From Ancylobacter tetraedralis (GTDB lineage Bacteria > Pseudomonadota > Alphaproteobacteria > Rhizobiales > Xanthobacteraceae), in NCBI RefSeq assembly GCF_014195655.1, contig NZ_JACICD010000001.1, positions 534,682-598,681 of the forward strand: a DNA stretch of 64,000 nt. The letters are read 5' to 3'. Below, in pieces: positions 36,575 to 46,689 of this stretch. Position numbers and translations under genes: made by a program. Every line of letters starts with the position of its first letter. Position 1 is the stretch's first letter. The notes below the pieces were generated by a model, which was given only the letters and a program-made list of their open reading frames with translations, ran no database searches and had not been told where the DNA came from.

Positions 36575-37645
36575 ATGTCCTCTGAAGCCTCTCCAGCGGT
36601 CCGCGTTCGCGGCCTTGGCCTTTCCTATGGCCCGGCGCGGATCCTGCACGATGTCGGCTTCGAGGTGGCGCAGGGCGAGGTGCTGGCGCTGCTCGGCCCG
36701 TCGGGTTGCGGCAAGACCACGCTTCTGCAGCTGCTCGCCGGGCTGCTGGCGCCGACCACCGGGCAGATCGACATTCGCGGCCGGCGGGTGGCCGATGCCG
36801 CGGGCGGCGCGTTCCTCCCTCCCGAGGCGCGCGGGCTTGGCATGGTGTTTCAGGATTACGCGCTGTGGCCGCATATGAGCGTGGCGGACAATGTCGCCTT
36901 TCCGCTGGAAATGCGCGGCGTGCCGGCCCGCGAGCGCCGGGCGCGCGTGGGTGCCGCGCTGGAGCGCGTGGGCCTTGGCCAGCTGGCGGGCCGCCGGCCG
37001 TCCGACCTGTCCGGCGGCCAGCAGCAGCGGGTTGCGCTTGCCCGCGCCATCGTCGCCGAGCCCCAGCTGGTGCTGTTCGACGAGCCGCTGTCCAATCTCG
37101 ATCCCGAATTGCGCGAGGCCATGGTGGGCGAGATCGGCGGGCTGGTCGCCCAGTTCGGCCTGACCGCGATCTATGTCACCCATGACCGCACGGAGGCCTT
37201 CGCGCTGGCCGACCAGGTGGCGGTGATGCGGGCCGGCCGGATCGCCCAGCTGGCGCCGCCGCAGGCGCTGGTGACCGAGCCGGCGAGCCCGGAGGTCGCC
37301 GAATTCCTCCATCTCGGCTGCGTGCTGCCCATGCGGCGCACGCCAGACGGATGGCGGATTGCCGGCACCGCGATGAGCGTCGGCGCGGAGGGCCCCTCGG
37401 GCCGCGAGGCGCGACTGCTGCTGCCCGGCCGCAGCACCCGCATCGGCACGCCCGTGGAGGGCCGCCCGGCCGGCGAGGTGCTGCGCACCCGCTTTCGCGG
37501 CGACGGCTACGCGCTGACGCTGAGGATCCTGGACACGCCGTTCGAGATCCAGCTCGCAAGTCCCGTGCGGGCCGCCGTTGGAGATGTGGTCGGGCTGTTC
37601 TGCCCGCCCGAGGACATGCGCTGGTTCGCCGGCGCGGCCGCCTGA
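36575..37645 (+). CDS. ABC transporter ATP-binding protein (FbpC/PhnT-like)
   Basis: A 356-residue ATPase: Walker A GPSGCGKTT, Q-loop FQDYALWPHMS, signature LSGGQQQR, Walker B LVLFDEPLSNLDPE, and a C-terminal TOBE-like domain from about residue 245. It belongs to the Fe3+/2-aminoethylphosphonate/hexose-phosphate importer group, matching the binding protein and double-length permease downstream. ATG 36575 lies in the second unit of a short tandem duplication that contains two ATGTCC sequences. Confidence 0.9.
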   Translation: MSSEASPAVRVRGLGLSYGPARILHDVGFEVAQGEVLALLGPSGCGKTTLLQLLAGLLAPTTGQIDIRGRRVADAAGGAFLPPEARGLGMVFQDYALWPHMSVADNVAFPLEMRGVPARERRARVGAALERVGLGQLAGRRPSDLSGGQQQRVALARAIVAEPQLVLFDEPLSNLDPELREAMVGEIGGLVAQFGLTAIYVTHDRTEAFALADQVAVMRAGRIAQLAPPQALVTEPASPEVAEFLHLGCVLPMRRTPDGWRIAGTAMSVGAEGPSGREARLLLPGRSTRIGTPVEGRPAGEVLRTRFRGDGYALTLRILDTPFEIQLASPVRAAVGDVVGLFCPPEDMRWFAGAAA

Positions 37646-37665
37646 AACCCCTGAAGGAGACGACA

Positions 37666-38625
37666 ATGCGCGCATTCACGGCCGCCATGGGCCTTGCCCT
37701 TGCCCTCGGTGCCTCGCTCATGGCCAGCCCGGCGATGGCGGACATCACCGTCTATTCCGCCGGTCCCGGCGGGCTGATCGACAAGCTGGCAAAGGGCTAC
37801 ACGGAAAAGACCGGCGTGAAGGTCAACGTGTTCCAGGCCACCACCGGCAAGATCATGGCCCGTATCGAATCGGAAGCCGCCAATCCGGTGGTGGACGTGC
37901 TGATCTCGGCCTCGTGGGATACGGCGAGCGACTTCGCCAAGCGCGGCTGGCTCGTCGCCTATGCCAGCCCGAACGCCGCCATGGTGCCGGACTTCCTGAA
38001 GAATGACACCGCCGTGGCGCAGGGCATTTCCGCGCTTGGCATCGCCTGGAACCCGGCTTCCGGCACGCCCCGGCCGACCGAGTGGGCGGATCTCGCCAAG
38101 CCGGCCTACAAGGATCTCGTGACCCTTCCCGATCCGGCGCAGTCCGGCGCCTCGTTCGAGCTGGTGGCGGCGCTGCAGGCCAAGAATGGCTGGGGCCTGT
38201 TCAAGGATCTCGCCGCCAACGGCGCCATCGTCGCGGGCGCCAATGCCGAGGCGCTGAACCCGGTCATGCAGGGCGCCAAGGCGGCGGTGTTCGGCGCGGT
38301 CGACTACATTTCGCTGGCCGCCAAGGCCAAGGGCGAATCGATCGACGTGATCTTCCCTGCCTCCGGCACGGTCATCGCGCCGCGCCCGATGATGATCCTG
38401 AAATGGTCGAAGCAGCCGGACGCCTCCAAGGCGTTCATCGACTACGTGCTGTCGGATGAGGGCCAGAAGGCGGTGGCGGCGACCTATCTCATGCCCGCGC
38501 GCAGCGACGTGAAGGCCAATCGCCCGCTGATCTCCGACCTCAAGATCCTGCCGGTCGACGCGGCCGCGGTCTACGGCACGCGCGACACGACGCTGGCCGA
38601 GTTCGCCAAGCTGTTGGCCAAGTGA
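37666..38625 (+). CDS. ABC transporter periplasmic binding protein (Fe3+/phosphonate/AfuA-like)
   Basis: A 319-residue exported protein: signal peptide of about 25 residues ending ASPAMA before DITVYSAGPGGL, then a class II binding fold with GVKVNVFQATTGKIMARIESE (core QATTGKIMARI) and the PADGVDVL-type segment NPVVDVLISASWDT. Members bind ferric iron, 2-aminoethylphosphonate or hexose phosphates. The tyrosine pair of canonical iron-binding proteins is not obvious to me, which favours a phosphorylated or phosphonate ligand. GAAGGAGA precedes the ATG. Confidence 0.88.
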   Translation: MRAFTAAMGLALALGASLMASPAMADITVYSAGPGGLIDKLAKGYTEKTGVKVNVFQATTGKIMARIESEAANPVVDVLISASWDTASDFAKRGWLVAYASPNAAMVPDFLKNDTAVAQGISALGIAWNPASGTPRPTEWADLAKPAYKDLVTLPDPAQSGASFELVAALQAKNGWGLFKDLAANGAIVAGANAEALNPVMQGAKAAVFGAVDYISLAAKAKGESIDVIFPASGTVIAPRPMMILKWSKQPDASKAFIDYVLSDEGQKAVAATYLMPARSDVKANRPLISDLKILPVDAAAVYGTRDTTLAEFAKLLAK

Positions 38626-38672
38626 GGGCGGCGGTTCCCGCCCGATAGCCCGATAGAATGAGTGCCTGAGCC

Positions 38673-40367
38673 ATGCGGAGGGATATGAAGACCGGCGGCC
38701 ATGGGCTTCTGGGCTGGGTCGCGGGCATCAGCCTGAGCGTCATCGTTCTGGTGCCGTTCGTCTTCATCGTCCTGCAGGCGATCTTTCCGGATCTGGGGCG
38801 CGGTTCGTTCGCCGCGCCCCTCGTCCATCTCGGCCGCACGGTGGCCGATCCCCGGCTGCTGCACCTCACCGGCAACACGCTGACCCTCGGCCTCGGGGTG
38901 ATGCTGGGCTGCGTGGCGATCGGCGTGCCGCTGGCGGTGGCGCGCGCACTGTTCCGCGTGCCCTTCGCGCTGGTGTGGGACGTGCTGTTCCTCGTCCCCT
39001 TCATGATCCCTCCCTATATCGCGACGCTCGGCTGGATCCTGTCGATGCAGCCGCGCGGCTATCTCCAGCAACTCACCGGGATCAATCTCGGCCCGCTGCT
39101 GTTCTCCGTGCCGGGCATGGTTCTGATCATGAGCCTCAACCTGTTCCCGGTGGTCTATTTCGCGCTGTCGCGCACCATCGAGGCGGTCGGCACGCGTTAT
39201 GGCGATGTCGGGCGCGTCTTCGGCGCCCGTCCGGTACGCGCCTTCTTCCGCGTCACCCTGCCGCTCGCCATGCCGGGGCTGGCGGCGAGCCTGCTGCTGG
39301 TCTTCGCGCTGGCGATCGAGGAATACGGCACGCCCGCCGCGCTCGGCAGCCGTTTCGGCTTCCAGGTGCTGGTGACGGGCATCGAGAACCGCATTTCCGA
39401 CTGGCCGATCGACCTGCCGGGCGCGGCGATCCTCTCGCTGCTGCTGGTCGGTCTGTCGCTTGTCGCCTTTCTCATCCAGCGCCGCATCCTCGCCGGGCGC
39501 AATTACGACACGGTCTCGGGCAAGCCGCAGGCACGGGAGAAGCGCGCGCTGGGGGCGCTGGCGCTGCCGGTGACGGCCGCCTTCGCGCTCGTCGCCTTTC
39601 TCGCCACCGGCCTGCCGATCCTCGCCATTCTCGCCACGGCGCTGTCCAAGACCATTTCCGGCGGGCTCAAGCCGTCCAATTTGGGGTTGCAGAATTTCGT
39701 CGAAGTCTTCGCCAATACGGGCGGGGCGCTGCAGGCGCTGGTCAACTCGCTGTCGCTGGGCATCGCGACGGCGCTGTTGGCGGGGGGGCTGGGCGCCATC
39801 ACCGCCTATGCGGTGGTGAAGGGGCATGGGCGGGGCCGCCTCGCGCTCGACATGCTGGCCATGCTGCCCAGCGCGCTGCCGGGCGTGGTCGTGGCGGTGG
39901 GCATGATCCTGGCGTGGAACCAGCCCTGGCTGCCGGTCACGCCCTATAATACGCCGCTGATCCTGCTCATCGCCTATTGCTGCATCCTGCTGCCGCAGCC
40001 GGTGCGCTATGCCAGCGCCGCCTTCCAGCAGATCGGCGACAACCTGGAGGCCGCCGCGCGGGTGGCCGGGGCGCGGCCCTTCACGGTGTTTCGCCGGATC
40101 ATGCTGCCGCTGGTGCTACCCAGCCTGATCACCTCCATGCTGCTGGTCTTCGCGGTCGCCTCGCGTGAGCTGGTCGCCTCGCTGCTGGTGGCGCCGGTGG
40201 GCATGATGACCATTGCCGGCTTCATCTGGCGGCAGTTCGAGCAGGGCTCGGTGGGGCTCGGCATGACCATGAGCTTCATCGCCATCGTGCTGACCACGCT
40301 GATTCCGATGCTGCTGATCGCCGCGCTGCGCCGCATCGCCGGCGGACGCTTTACCGGGCTTCACTAG
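38673..40367 (+). CDS. ABC transporter permease, fused double-domain (FbpB/AfuB-like)
   Basis: A 564-residue permease with two homologous six-helix halves and two EAA loops (DVGRVFGARPVRAFFRVTLPLAMPG at about 185-210 and EAAARVAGARPFTVFRRIMLPLVLPS at about 465-490, cores RVFGARPVRAF and RVAGARPFTVF). This fused architecture is standard for Fe3+/phosphonate-type importers. It completes the ATPase, binding protein, permease operon. Confidence 0.92.
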   Translation: MRRDMKTGGHGLLGWVAGISLSVIVLVPFVFIVLQAIFPDLGRGSFAAPLVHLGRTVADPRLLHLTGNTLTLGLGVMLGCVAIGVPLAVARALFRVPFALVWDVLFLVPFMIPPYIATLGWILSMQPRGYLQQLTGINLGPLLFSVPGMVLIMSLNLFPVVYFALSRTIEAVGTRYGDVGRVFGARPVRAFFRVTLPLAMPGLAASLLLVFALAIEEYGTPAALGSRFGFQVLVTGIENRISDWPIDLPGAAILSLLLVGLSLVAFLIQRRILAGRNYDTVSGKPQAREKRALGALALPVTAAFALVAFLATGLPILAILATALSKTISGGLKPSNLGLQNFVEVFANTGGALQALVNSLSLGIATALLAGGLGAITAYAVVKGHGRGRLALDMLAMLPSALPGVVVAVGMILAWNQPWLPVTPYNTPLILLIAYCCILLPQPVRYASAAFQQIGDNLEAAARVAGARPFTVFRRIMLPLVLPSLITSMLLVFAVASRELVASLLVAPVGMMTIAGFIWRQFEQGSVGLGMTMSFIAIVLTTLIPMLLIAALRRIAGGRFTGLH

Positions 40368-40426
40368 GCCGAAGCTCCCTGGAGCGCGCCCGGTGCAACG
40401 CTTTTCTTCATGCAGGAGAAAGGCGT

Positions 40427-40452
40427 TTTCTTTGCAAGAAATTTTGTTGACA
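40427..40452. promoter_or_regulatory. palindrome and -35 box before dmmD
   Basis: TTTCTTTGCAAGAAA (40427-40441) is a near-perfect palindrome directly followed by TTGACA (40447-40452), a consensus -35 box. The -10 is weak. A related sequence, TTTCCTGCAAAGAAT followed by TTGACG, lies between tmm and dmmA, so one regulator may bind both. Confidence 0.5.
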
Positions 40453-40589
40453 CACTCCCGTCCCGATGCAAACATTCCCAGCGTTGAGGGCGCGGGCGGG
40501 GCATGTCTTTGCCTGTATGTCGCCCGGTATTTTCTGTTCAGTTTCGTCTGCCGCACCCCGGACTTCGTCGAACGAAGGTTTCCTCAGAT

Positions 40590-41717
40590 ATGACCGCCGT
40601 ATTCCCTCGCAATTCTATTCTCAACGAGCGGCATATCCAGCTCGGAACCAAGTTTGAATCGTCCTGGAACGGCATGCCTCTGCCGCAATTCTATTCGACC
40701 GATCCGTATGACGAGGTCGCCACCATCCGCTCGCGCGCCGGGCTGATCGATGTGTCGTCGCTCAATCTGGCGAACGTCAAGGGCAAGGACGCGGTCGCGC
40801 TGCTCAACGAGGTGCTGACCTCGGATATCGCCAAGATGAAGCCGGGCCAGTCGGCCATCAGCAATATCGTCGACGACAACGGATCGCTGATCGACGACGT
40901 GCTGGTCTATTGCAACGCCGCTGACGATTTCCGTCTCTCGCACGGCTCGGGCAAGCTGGAGGAGGTTCTGGCGCAGTTCAGCGCCGGGCGCGACGTGTCG
41001 GTGGCCAATGACGGGGACACCCATGTCCTGTCGCTGCAGGGCCCGCGGGCGCTGGACATCCTCGCGCCGCATGCCTCCATCGACCTGACCACGCTGAAAT
41101 ATTTCGAGCACGCCCCGGCGACCCTGTTCGGCCGGCCGGTGACGCTGGCGCGCGGTGGCTATTCGGCCGAGCGCGGCTATGAAGTGTTCAGCGCCGCGGC
41201 CGACACCGTGTTCATCTGGGATTCCATCCTGGAGGCCGGAAAGCCGTTCGGCGCCATCCCGGTATCGTGGCAGAGCCTCGACATCGTGCGCGTGGAGGGC
41301 GCGCTGCTGTTTTTCCCCTATGACATGCCCAGGGGCGACGAGACGCCGTGGGAAGTTGGCGCGGACTGGACGGTAAACCTCGACAAGCCCTCCTTCCGCG
41401 GCAGGGAGGCCTTGATCCGCCGCAAGGGCGAGGCGCGCGTCGTCCAGCGCGGCATGGAGATCGACCATCACGAGCAGATCGAGCCCGGCGCCAAGCTGTT
41501 CAAGGACGGCAAGGAAGTCGGCTCGCTGAACTCGTCGATCTATAGCCGGCACCTCATGCGCTCCATCGCGCTGGTGCACGTTCTGCCTGAGTTCGGCGCC
41601 TTCGGCACGGAATTCGAGGTGGTGGGCCCGCAGGGCACGTTTACCGGGCGGCTGGTGAAGACCCCGTTCTACGACCCGCTGCGCCTGCGCACCCACCCGC
41701 TCGAGGAGCGGGGCTGA
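40590..41717 (+). CDS. dmmD: GcvT-like THF-dependent aminomethyltransferase, DmmD-like
   Basis: A 375-residue GcvT/YgfZ-fold protein: AGLIDVSSLNLANVKGKDA near the N-terminus (core LIDVSSL), SLQGPRALDIL, a GYSAERGYEVF middle segment and a C-terminal beta-barrel. The family transfers one-carbon units to tetrahydrofolate. Located beside tdm, tmm and dmmABC, it fits DmmD, a GcvT-like protein needed for growth of Ruegeria on methylated amines though not for dimethylamine monooxygenase activity itself. Probable role: capture of formaldehyde as methylene-THF. A DMSP-demethylase role (DmdA, also GcvT-like) is less likely in this context. It is separated from dmmABC by the divergent tdm-tmm unit. Confidence 0.78.
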   Translation: MTAVFPRNSILNERHIQLGTKFESSWNGMPLPQFYSTDPYDEVATIRSRAGLIDVSSLNLANVKGKDAVALLNEVLTSDIAKMKPGQSAISNIVDDNGSLIDDVLVYCNAADDFRLSHGSGKLEEVLAQFSAGRDVSVANDGDTHVLSLQGPRALDILAPHASIDLTTLKYFEHAPATLFGRPVTLARGGYSAERGYEVFSAAADTVFIWDSILEAGKPFGAIPVSWQSLDIVRVEGALLFFPYDMPRGDETPWEVGADWTVNLDKPSFRGREALIRRKGEARVVQRGMEIDHHEQIEPGAKLFKDGKEVGSLNSSIYSRHLMRSIALVHVLPEFGAFGTEFEVVGPQGTFTGRLVKTPFYDPLRLRTHPLEERG

Positions 41718-41727
41718 AATCCCCCGT

Positions 41728-41817
41728 CGTCATCCCGGACGGCCAAAGGCCTATCCGGAATCGTGGCCAGAATGGCGCGCGATGCCGGCTCTGCGCTTGG
41801 CGTCGGCCGGGATGACG
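41728..41817. repeat. intergenic element bounded by 11-bp inverted repeats
   Basis: CGTCATCCCGG (41728-41738) and CCGGGATGACG (41807-41817) bound a 90-bp GC-rich stretch. Similar CATCCCGG..CCGGGATG elements are abundant between genes of many Hyphomicrobiales, so this is probably a dispersed palindromic repeat rather than a site specific to these genes. Confidence 0.6.
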
Positions 41818-41864
41818 GATGACGCCCGCGCGATGCCGTGGGGGGATGCCCGGTCGGACCGGTG

Positions 41865-41985
41865 CTGCTCCCTGTCCCCGTGGGGAAGAGAGCTGCGGTG
41901 AGGGCAGGCTCTGCGTGCCGCCGCCGTGTGCCCCCTGACCGACCCGCGACGCGGGCCACCTCGCCCCGACGGGGAGGGTGACGTC
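41865..41985. repeat. GC-rich palindromic intergenic repeat, copy C (inverted, decayed)
   Basis: Read on the minus strand, the segment near 41940-41983 gives CCTCCCCGTCGGGGCGAGG, TGGCCCGC and GCGGGTCGG, matching the start of copy B. It lies between dmmD and tdm, which converge. Confidence 0.6.
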
Positions 41986-42051
41986 AAGGAAGACTGCCGC
42001 GGGTCGGCTCGCACACCGTCTGTCTCGTTGGATGACGATCACCCAATGCAA

Positions 42052-42082
42052 AAAGGCCGGAGCGCCCCCCGCTCCGGCCTTT
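42052..42082 (-). terminator. Rho-independent terminator of tmm-tdm
   Basis: A 12-bp stem (AAAGGCCGGAGC and complement, 7-base loop) is followed on the minus strand by TTTTT. It begins 18 bp after the tdm stop. The A-run on the other side makes it partly bidirectional, so it could also stop dmmD transcripts. Confidence 0.85.
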
Positions 42083-42099
42083 ACGCGTGCCGTGAGGCT

Positions 42100-44364
42100 T
42101 TACGCCCGCACGCGGCTCTTGGTCGGGTCGTAATGCGGGAAGGCGACGATGGTGGCGGCAAGGCGCTTCTGGTGCCCGTCCAGCTTGCCGATCTCTACGC
42201 CCGCACCCGGCTCCGCCGCGCTCACGTCCAGCCGCGCCAGCGCGATGATGGAACCGAGGATCGGCGAGCGGGTGGCGCTGGTGACGATGCCGATCTGCGC
42301 GCGCCCATTATAGACCGGGTCGCCGTGATGCACCGGCTCGTTCTCCGCCACCGTGAGGCCGACCAGCTTCCTTGCCGGGTGGGCACGTCGGCGGTCGAGG
42401 GCCTGCTTGCCGACGAAGTCGTCCGGCTTCGATTCCGGCACGGTAAAGCCGATGCCGGCCTCGAACGGGTCGGTCTGGTCGCAGAATTCATAGCCGGCAA
42501 AGGCGAGCCCCGCCTCGATGCGCAGCATGTCGAGCGCGAGAAGGCCGAGCGGCTCCAGCCCGTGCGGCGCGCCGGCTTGGAGGATGGCGTCCCACAGTTC
42601 CACGCCGCGGCTGGGATGGCACCAGATCTCATAGCCGAGTTCGCCGGTATAGCCGGTGCGCGACACCATGACGGGTGTGTCGCCGATCTTGCCGATGGTG
42701 AAGCGGAACCATCTCAACTCGTCCGCGCTCGGCTGGTGGGCTGGCGTCACCAGGATCTCGCGCAGAATGTCGCGCGATTTCGGCCCCTGCAGCGCGAGAT
42801 TGTGCAGTTGGTCGGTGGACGACTTCACGAAAGCATGCAGCCCGTGCTTTGCTGCCAGTTCGCGCAGCCAGACGCCGCAATAATCATCGCCGCAGACCAG
42901 GCGGAAATTGTTCTCGGCGAGGCGGAACACCGTTCCGTCGTCCAGCATGCCGCCATGCTCGTAGCACAGCGCGGTGTAGACCACCTGCCCGACCGCGAGC
43001 TTGCGGATGTCGCGGGTGACGGCGAGCTGGACGAGCTTCTCCGCATCCGGCCCGAGAATCTCGAACTTGCGCAGCGCCGAAAGGTCCATCACCACGGCGC
43101 GCTCGCGGCAGGCCCAATATTCCTCGATCGGCCCGCCGGCATTGAAGCCGTCCGGCAGCCAGAAGCCGCGATAATCGGTGAACTTGCGGGTGAGCGCCGA
43201 GGTCCGCGCATGGAAGGCGGTCTCGCGCGTCAGCCGCGGGGCGGAGTCGGGCGTCATGCGGTGGGCGATCCCTCTGGAGAAGTGGTTGGCGCCGTCATAG
43301 ACGCGCACATGAATATCGGTGGGGTGCCAGGCATTGGACGCATCGACATCATCGGCGCAGGAGGACGAGGCGCAGACGAGATCGGTGAGCGCGCGCAGCA
43401 GCACGTAGTCGCCCGGCCGCGACCACGGTTCATCCATGCCGATGCGGTCACCCGGTGAGAGGAAGGTGTTGTAGAAGAAGTTCACCGCCGGCCAGCCCAT
43501 TTTCGGCGCGATGCCATAGGGCGTCAGGGCACGGTTGAAATTGTCCGTGCAGTTGTCGTGCCCGGGATAGCCCATGTCCTCGTAATATTTGGCGTTGCAG
43601 GCGAGCATGAACGTGTCGTGCCGGCCGACCGTGTCGCGGATCACCTCGACCAGCGCGGTCTGGTCCTCGTCATAATATTTCGAGTGCAGGCCGGGGCCCG
43701 GGCTGGCCGAGCCCATCAGCGTGCGGGTGGTGGTGGGGTCGAGCCCCTTCTCGCGGCCGGAACGGAGCTTGGCGGCATCAAAAGCGAGGAAGTCCGAGCA
43801 CTGCTGCCCGTCGACATCGATGATCTGGATATAGTCGCCGGCCTTCACCTCATAGGCGCTGGCCGAGGCCGCGCGGATGCGCAGATCGAGCTTGGGCTCG
43901 GCGAGCGGGGGCGGCACGGTGCCGGCGGAAGGGATGGCCGGTTCGATCTCGACGATCAGGTCGGTGGGGGCGTCCTGCGCGCCCGGATCCATCGGCCCGC
44001 CCGGGGCGAGGAGAACGCAGGAGAGCGGTGCCGGCGCGGTGAAGCTGACGGCGCTGCCCGCCGCCGCCTCGGGGGAGAAGAGGGAGAACGCGGAAACGTC
44101 CGTGCCGAGAAAGGCGCGGGCGGCTTCCGGCACCGCCTCGCGGCCCGGCACGGGGACGGCGCCCGCCAGCAGGTCCGGCAGCGGGTCGGACAGGCCCGCC
44201 ACGATCAGCAGGCCCGCCTGCCCGCCCTCGGGGTCGAGGATATGGGCGCGGTCGCCGGGCTTCATCTCGAAGCGGACGAAGCTGCCGCCCGGTGCCACAT
44301 GGCGCAGCCGCGCGGGGTTGATCCGCCGCGCCGCCGGAGCGGCCGAACCGAGCTGGATATTCAT
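42100..44364 (-). CDS. tdm: trimethylamine N-oxide demethylase/aldolase
   Basis: A 754-residue two-domain protein: an N-terminal DUF1989-type region (about 165-365) and a C-terminal GcvT-like THF-binding region (about 375-750). This fusion is diagnostic of Tdm, which converts TMAO to dimethylamine and formaldehyde, with the GcvT part passing the formaldehyde to THF. Cys256, Cys272 and Cys336 are spaced 16 and 64 apart, as I recall for the zinc cysteines of the Methylocella enzyme. RBS GGGAGG precedes ATG 44364. It follows tmm by 28 bp in the same transcript and ends at a clear terminator. Confidence 0.92.
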   Translation of the reverse strand: MNIQLGSAAPAARRINPARLRHVAPGGSFVRFEMKPGDRAHILDPEGGQAGLLIVAGLSDPLPDLLAGAVPVPGREAVPEAARAFLGTDVSAFSLFSPEAAAGSAVSFTAPAPLSCVLLAPGGPMDPGAQDAPTDLIVEIEPAIPSAGTVPPPLAEPKLDLRIRAASASAYEVKAGDYIQIIDVDGQQCSDFLAFDAAKLRSGREKGLDPTTTRTLMGSASPGPGLHSKYYDEDQTALVEVIRDTVGRHDTFMLACNAKYYEDMGYPGHDNCTDNFNRALTPYGIAPKMGWPAVNFFYNTFLSPGDRIGMDEPWSRPGDYVLLRALTDLVCASSSCADDVDASNAWHPTDIHVRVYDGANHFSRGIAHRMTPDSAPRLTRETAFHARTSALTRKFTDYRGFWLPDGFNAGGPIEEYWACRERAVVMDLSALRKFEILGPDAEKLVQLAVTRDIRKLAVGQVVYTALCYEHGGMLDDGTVFRLAENNFRLVCGDDYCGVWLRELAAKHGLHAFVKSSTDQLHNLALQGPKSRDILREILVTPAHQPSADELRWFRFTIGKIGDTPVMVSRTGYTGELGYEIWCHPSRGVELWDAILQAGAPHGLEPLGLLALDMLRIEAGLAFAGYEFCDQTDPFEAGIGFTVPESKPDDFVGKQALDRRRAHPARKLVGLTVAENEPVHHGDPVYNGRAQIGIVTSATRSPILGSIIALARLDVSAAEPGAGVEIGKLDGHQKRLAATIVAFPHYDPTKSRVRA

Positions 44365-44392
44365 GGCGTTCCTCCCGCGGGTGCGGCCCGTC

Positions 44393-46056
<1,664 letters not shown>

Positions 46057-46689
46057 ATGGAACGGCCTCCAGAGACCGCACGCATGCTGATTTCGGACAT
46101 AAAGAGCCGGCCCGTCTATGAGCGCCTGAGCCTTGATGGCGCCGGCCGGCGCCATCTCGTGCTCAGCGACGCTCCCCGTCCGCTGGGCGAGGTGATCGAC
46201 GGCACGGACGGTGCTGGCGCGCCGCTCGGCTACTGGATCGTCGCCGCCACCAGCGCGGTCGATGCCCAGCCGCAGGCGGAAGCCGCGCCCGGCAATGCCG
46301 CGCCGGTGGAACGGCGCGCCTTCCGCGCCGCTTCCCATCTGCTCGACCGGCTGTCCCACCGCCTCGCGCAGGAGACCGTCGGGCTCCGCCTCTATGCGAT
46401 CGGCGAGGAAGGCTTCATCTGGGATGTGGCGCGGATGGCGCGCGAGGCGGGGCTGGAGCCCTCCGAGTGCTTCACCGCGCATGCCGGCTCGCTGCGCCGC
46501 AAGGTGTTCTGCGTCCATTGCAAGACCGTCACCTCCGGCGTCACCACCAGCCTCGCGGTGTGTGAGGGCTGCGGCGCGCATCTGGTGGTGCGCGATCATT
46601 TCTCGCGCACCCATGCCGCCTTCATGGGCGTGCAGGCCGATGCCGAGGCGCCGGGCGAACTGCCGGCGGTCGAGGAGGTGTTTCCATGA
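46057..46689 (+). CDS. dmmA: dimethylamine monooxygenase subunit DmmA
   Basis: A 210-residue protein (or 201 if ATG 46084, MLISDIKSR, is used; neither start has a strong ribosome site). The C-terminal part carries paired cysteines, FCVHC and CEGC, in C-x2-C-x13-C-x2-C spacing, followed by LVVRDHFSRTHAAFMGV, the pattern of DmmA-like subunits. The cysteines probably bind zinc or iron. It overlaps dmmB by ATGA. Together with DmmB and DmmC it oxidatively demethylates dimethylamine to methylamine and formaldehyde. Confidence 0.85.
   Translation: MERPPETARMLISDIKSRPVYERLSLDGAGRRHLVLSDAPRPLGEVIDGTDGAGAPLGYWIVAATSAVDAQPQAEAAPGNAAPVERRAFRAASHLLDRLSHRLAQETVGLRLYAIGEEGFIWDVARMAREAGLEPSECFTAHAGSLRRKVFCVHCKTVTSGVTTSLAVCEGCGAHLVVRDHFSRTHAAFMGVQADAEAPGELPAVEEVFP

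Noticed and set aside
36575-40367. Ferric-iron importer as firm assignment for the second ABC system
   Set aside because: The family also carries phosphonates and hexose phosphates, no Fur-like site is visible, and the iron-ligand tyrosines are not evident. Ligand left open.
40590-41717. DMSP demethylase (dmdA)
   Set aside because: GcvT-like proteins are hard to separate by eye, but the neighbours are all methylated-amine genes and no DMSP-pathway gene is present.
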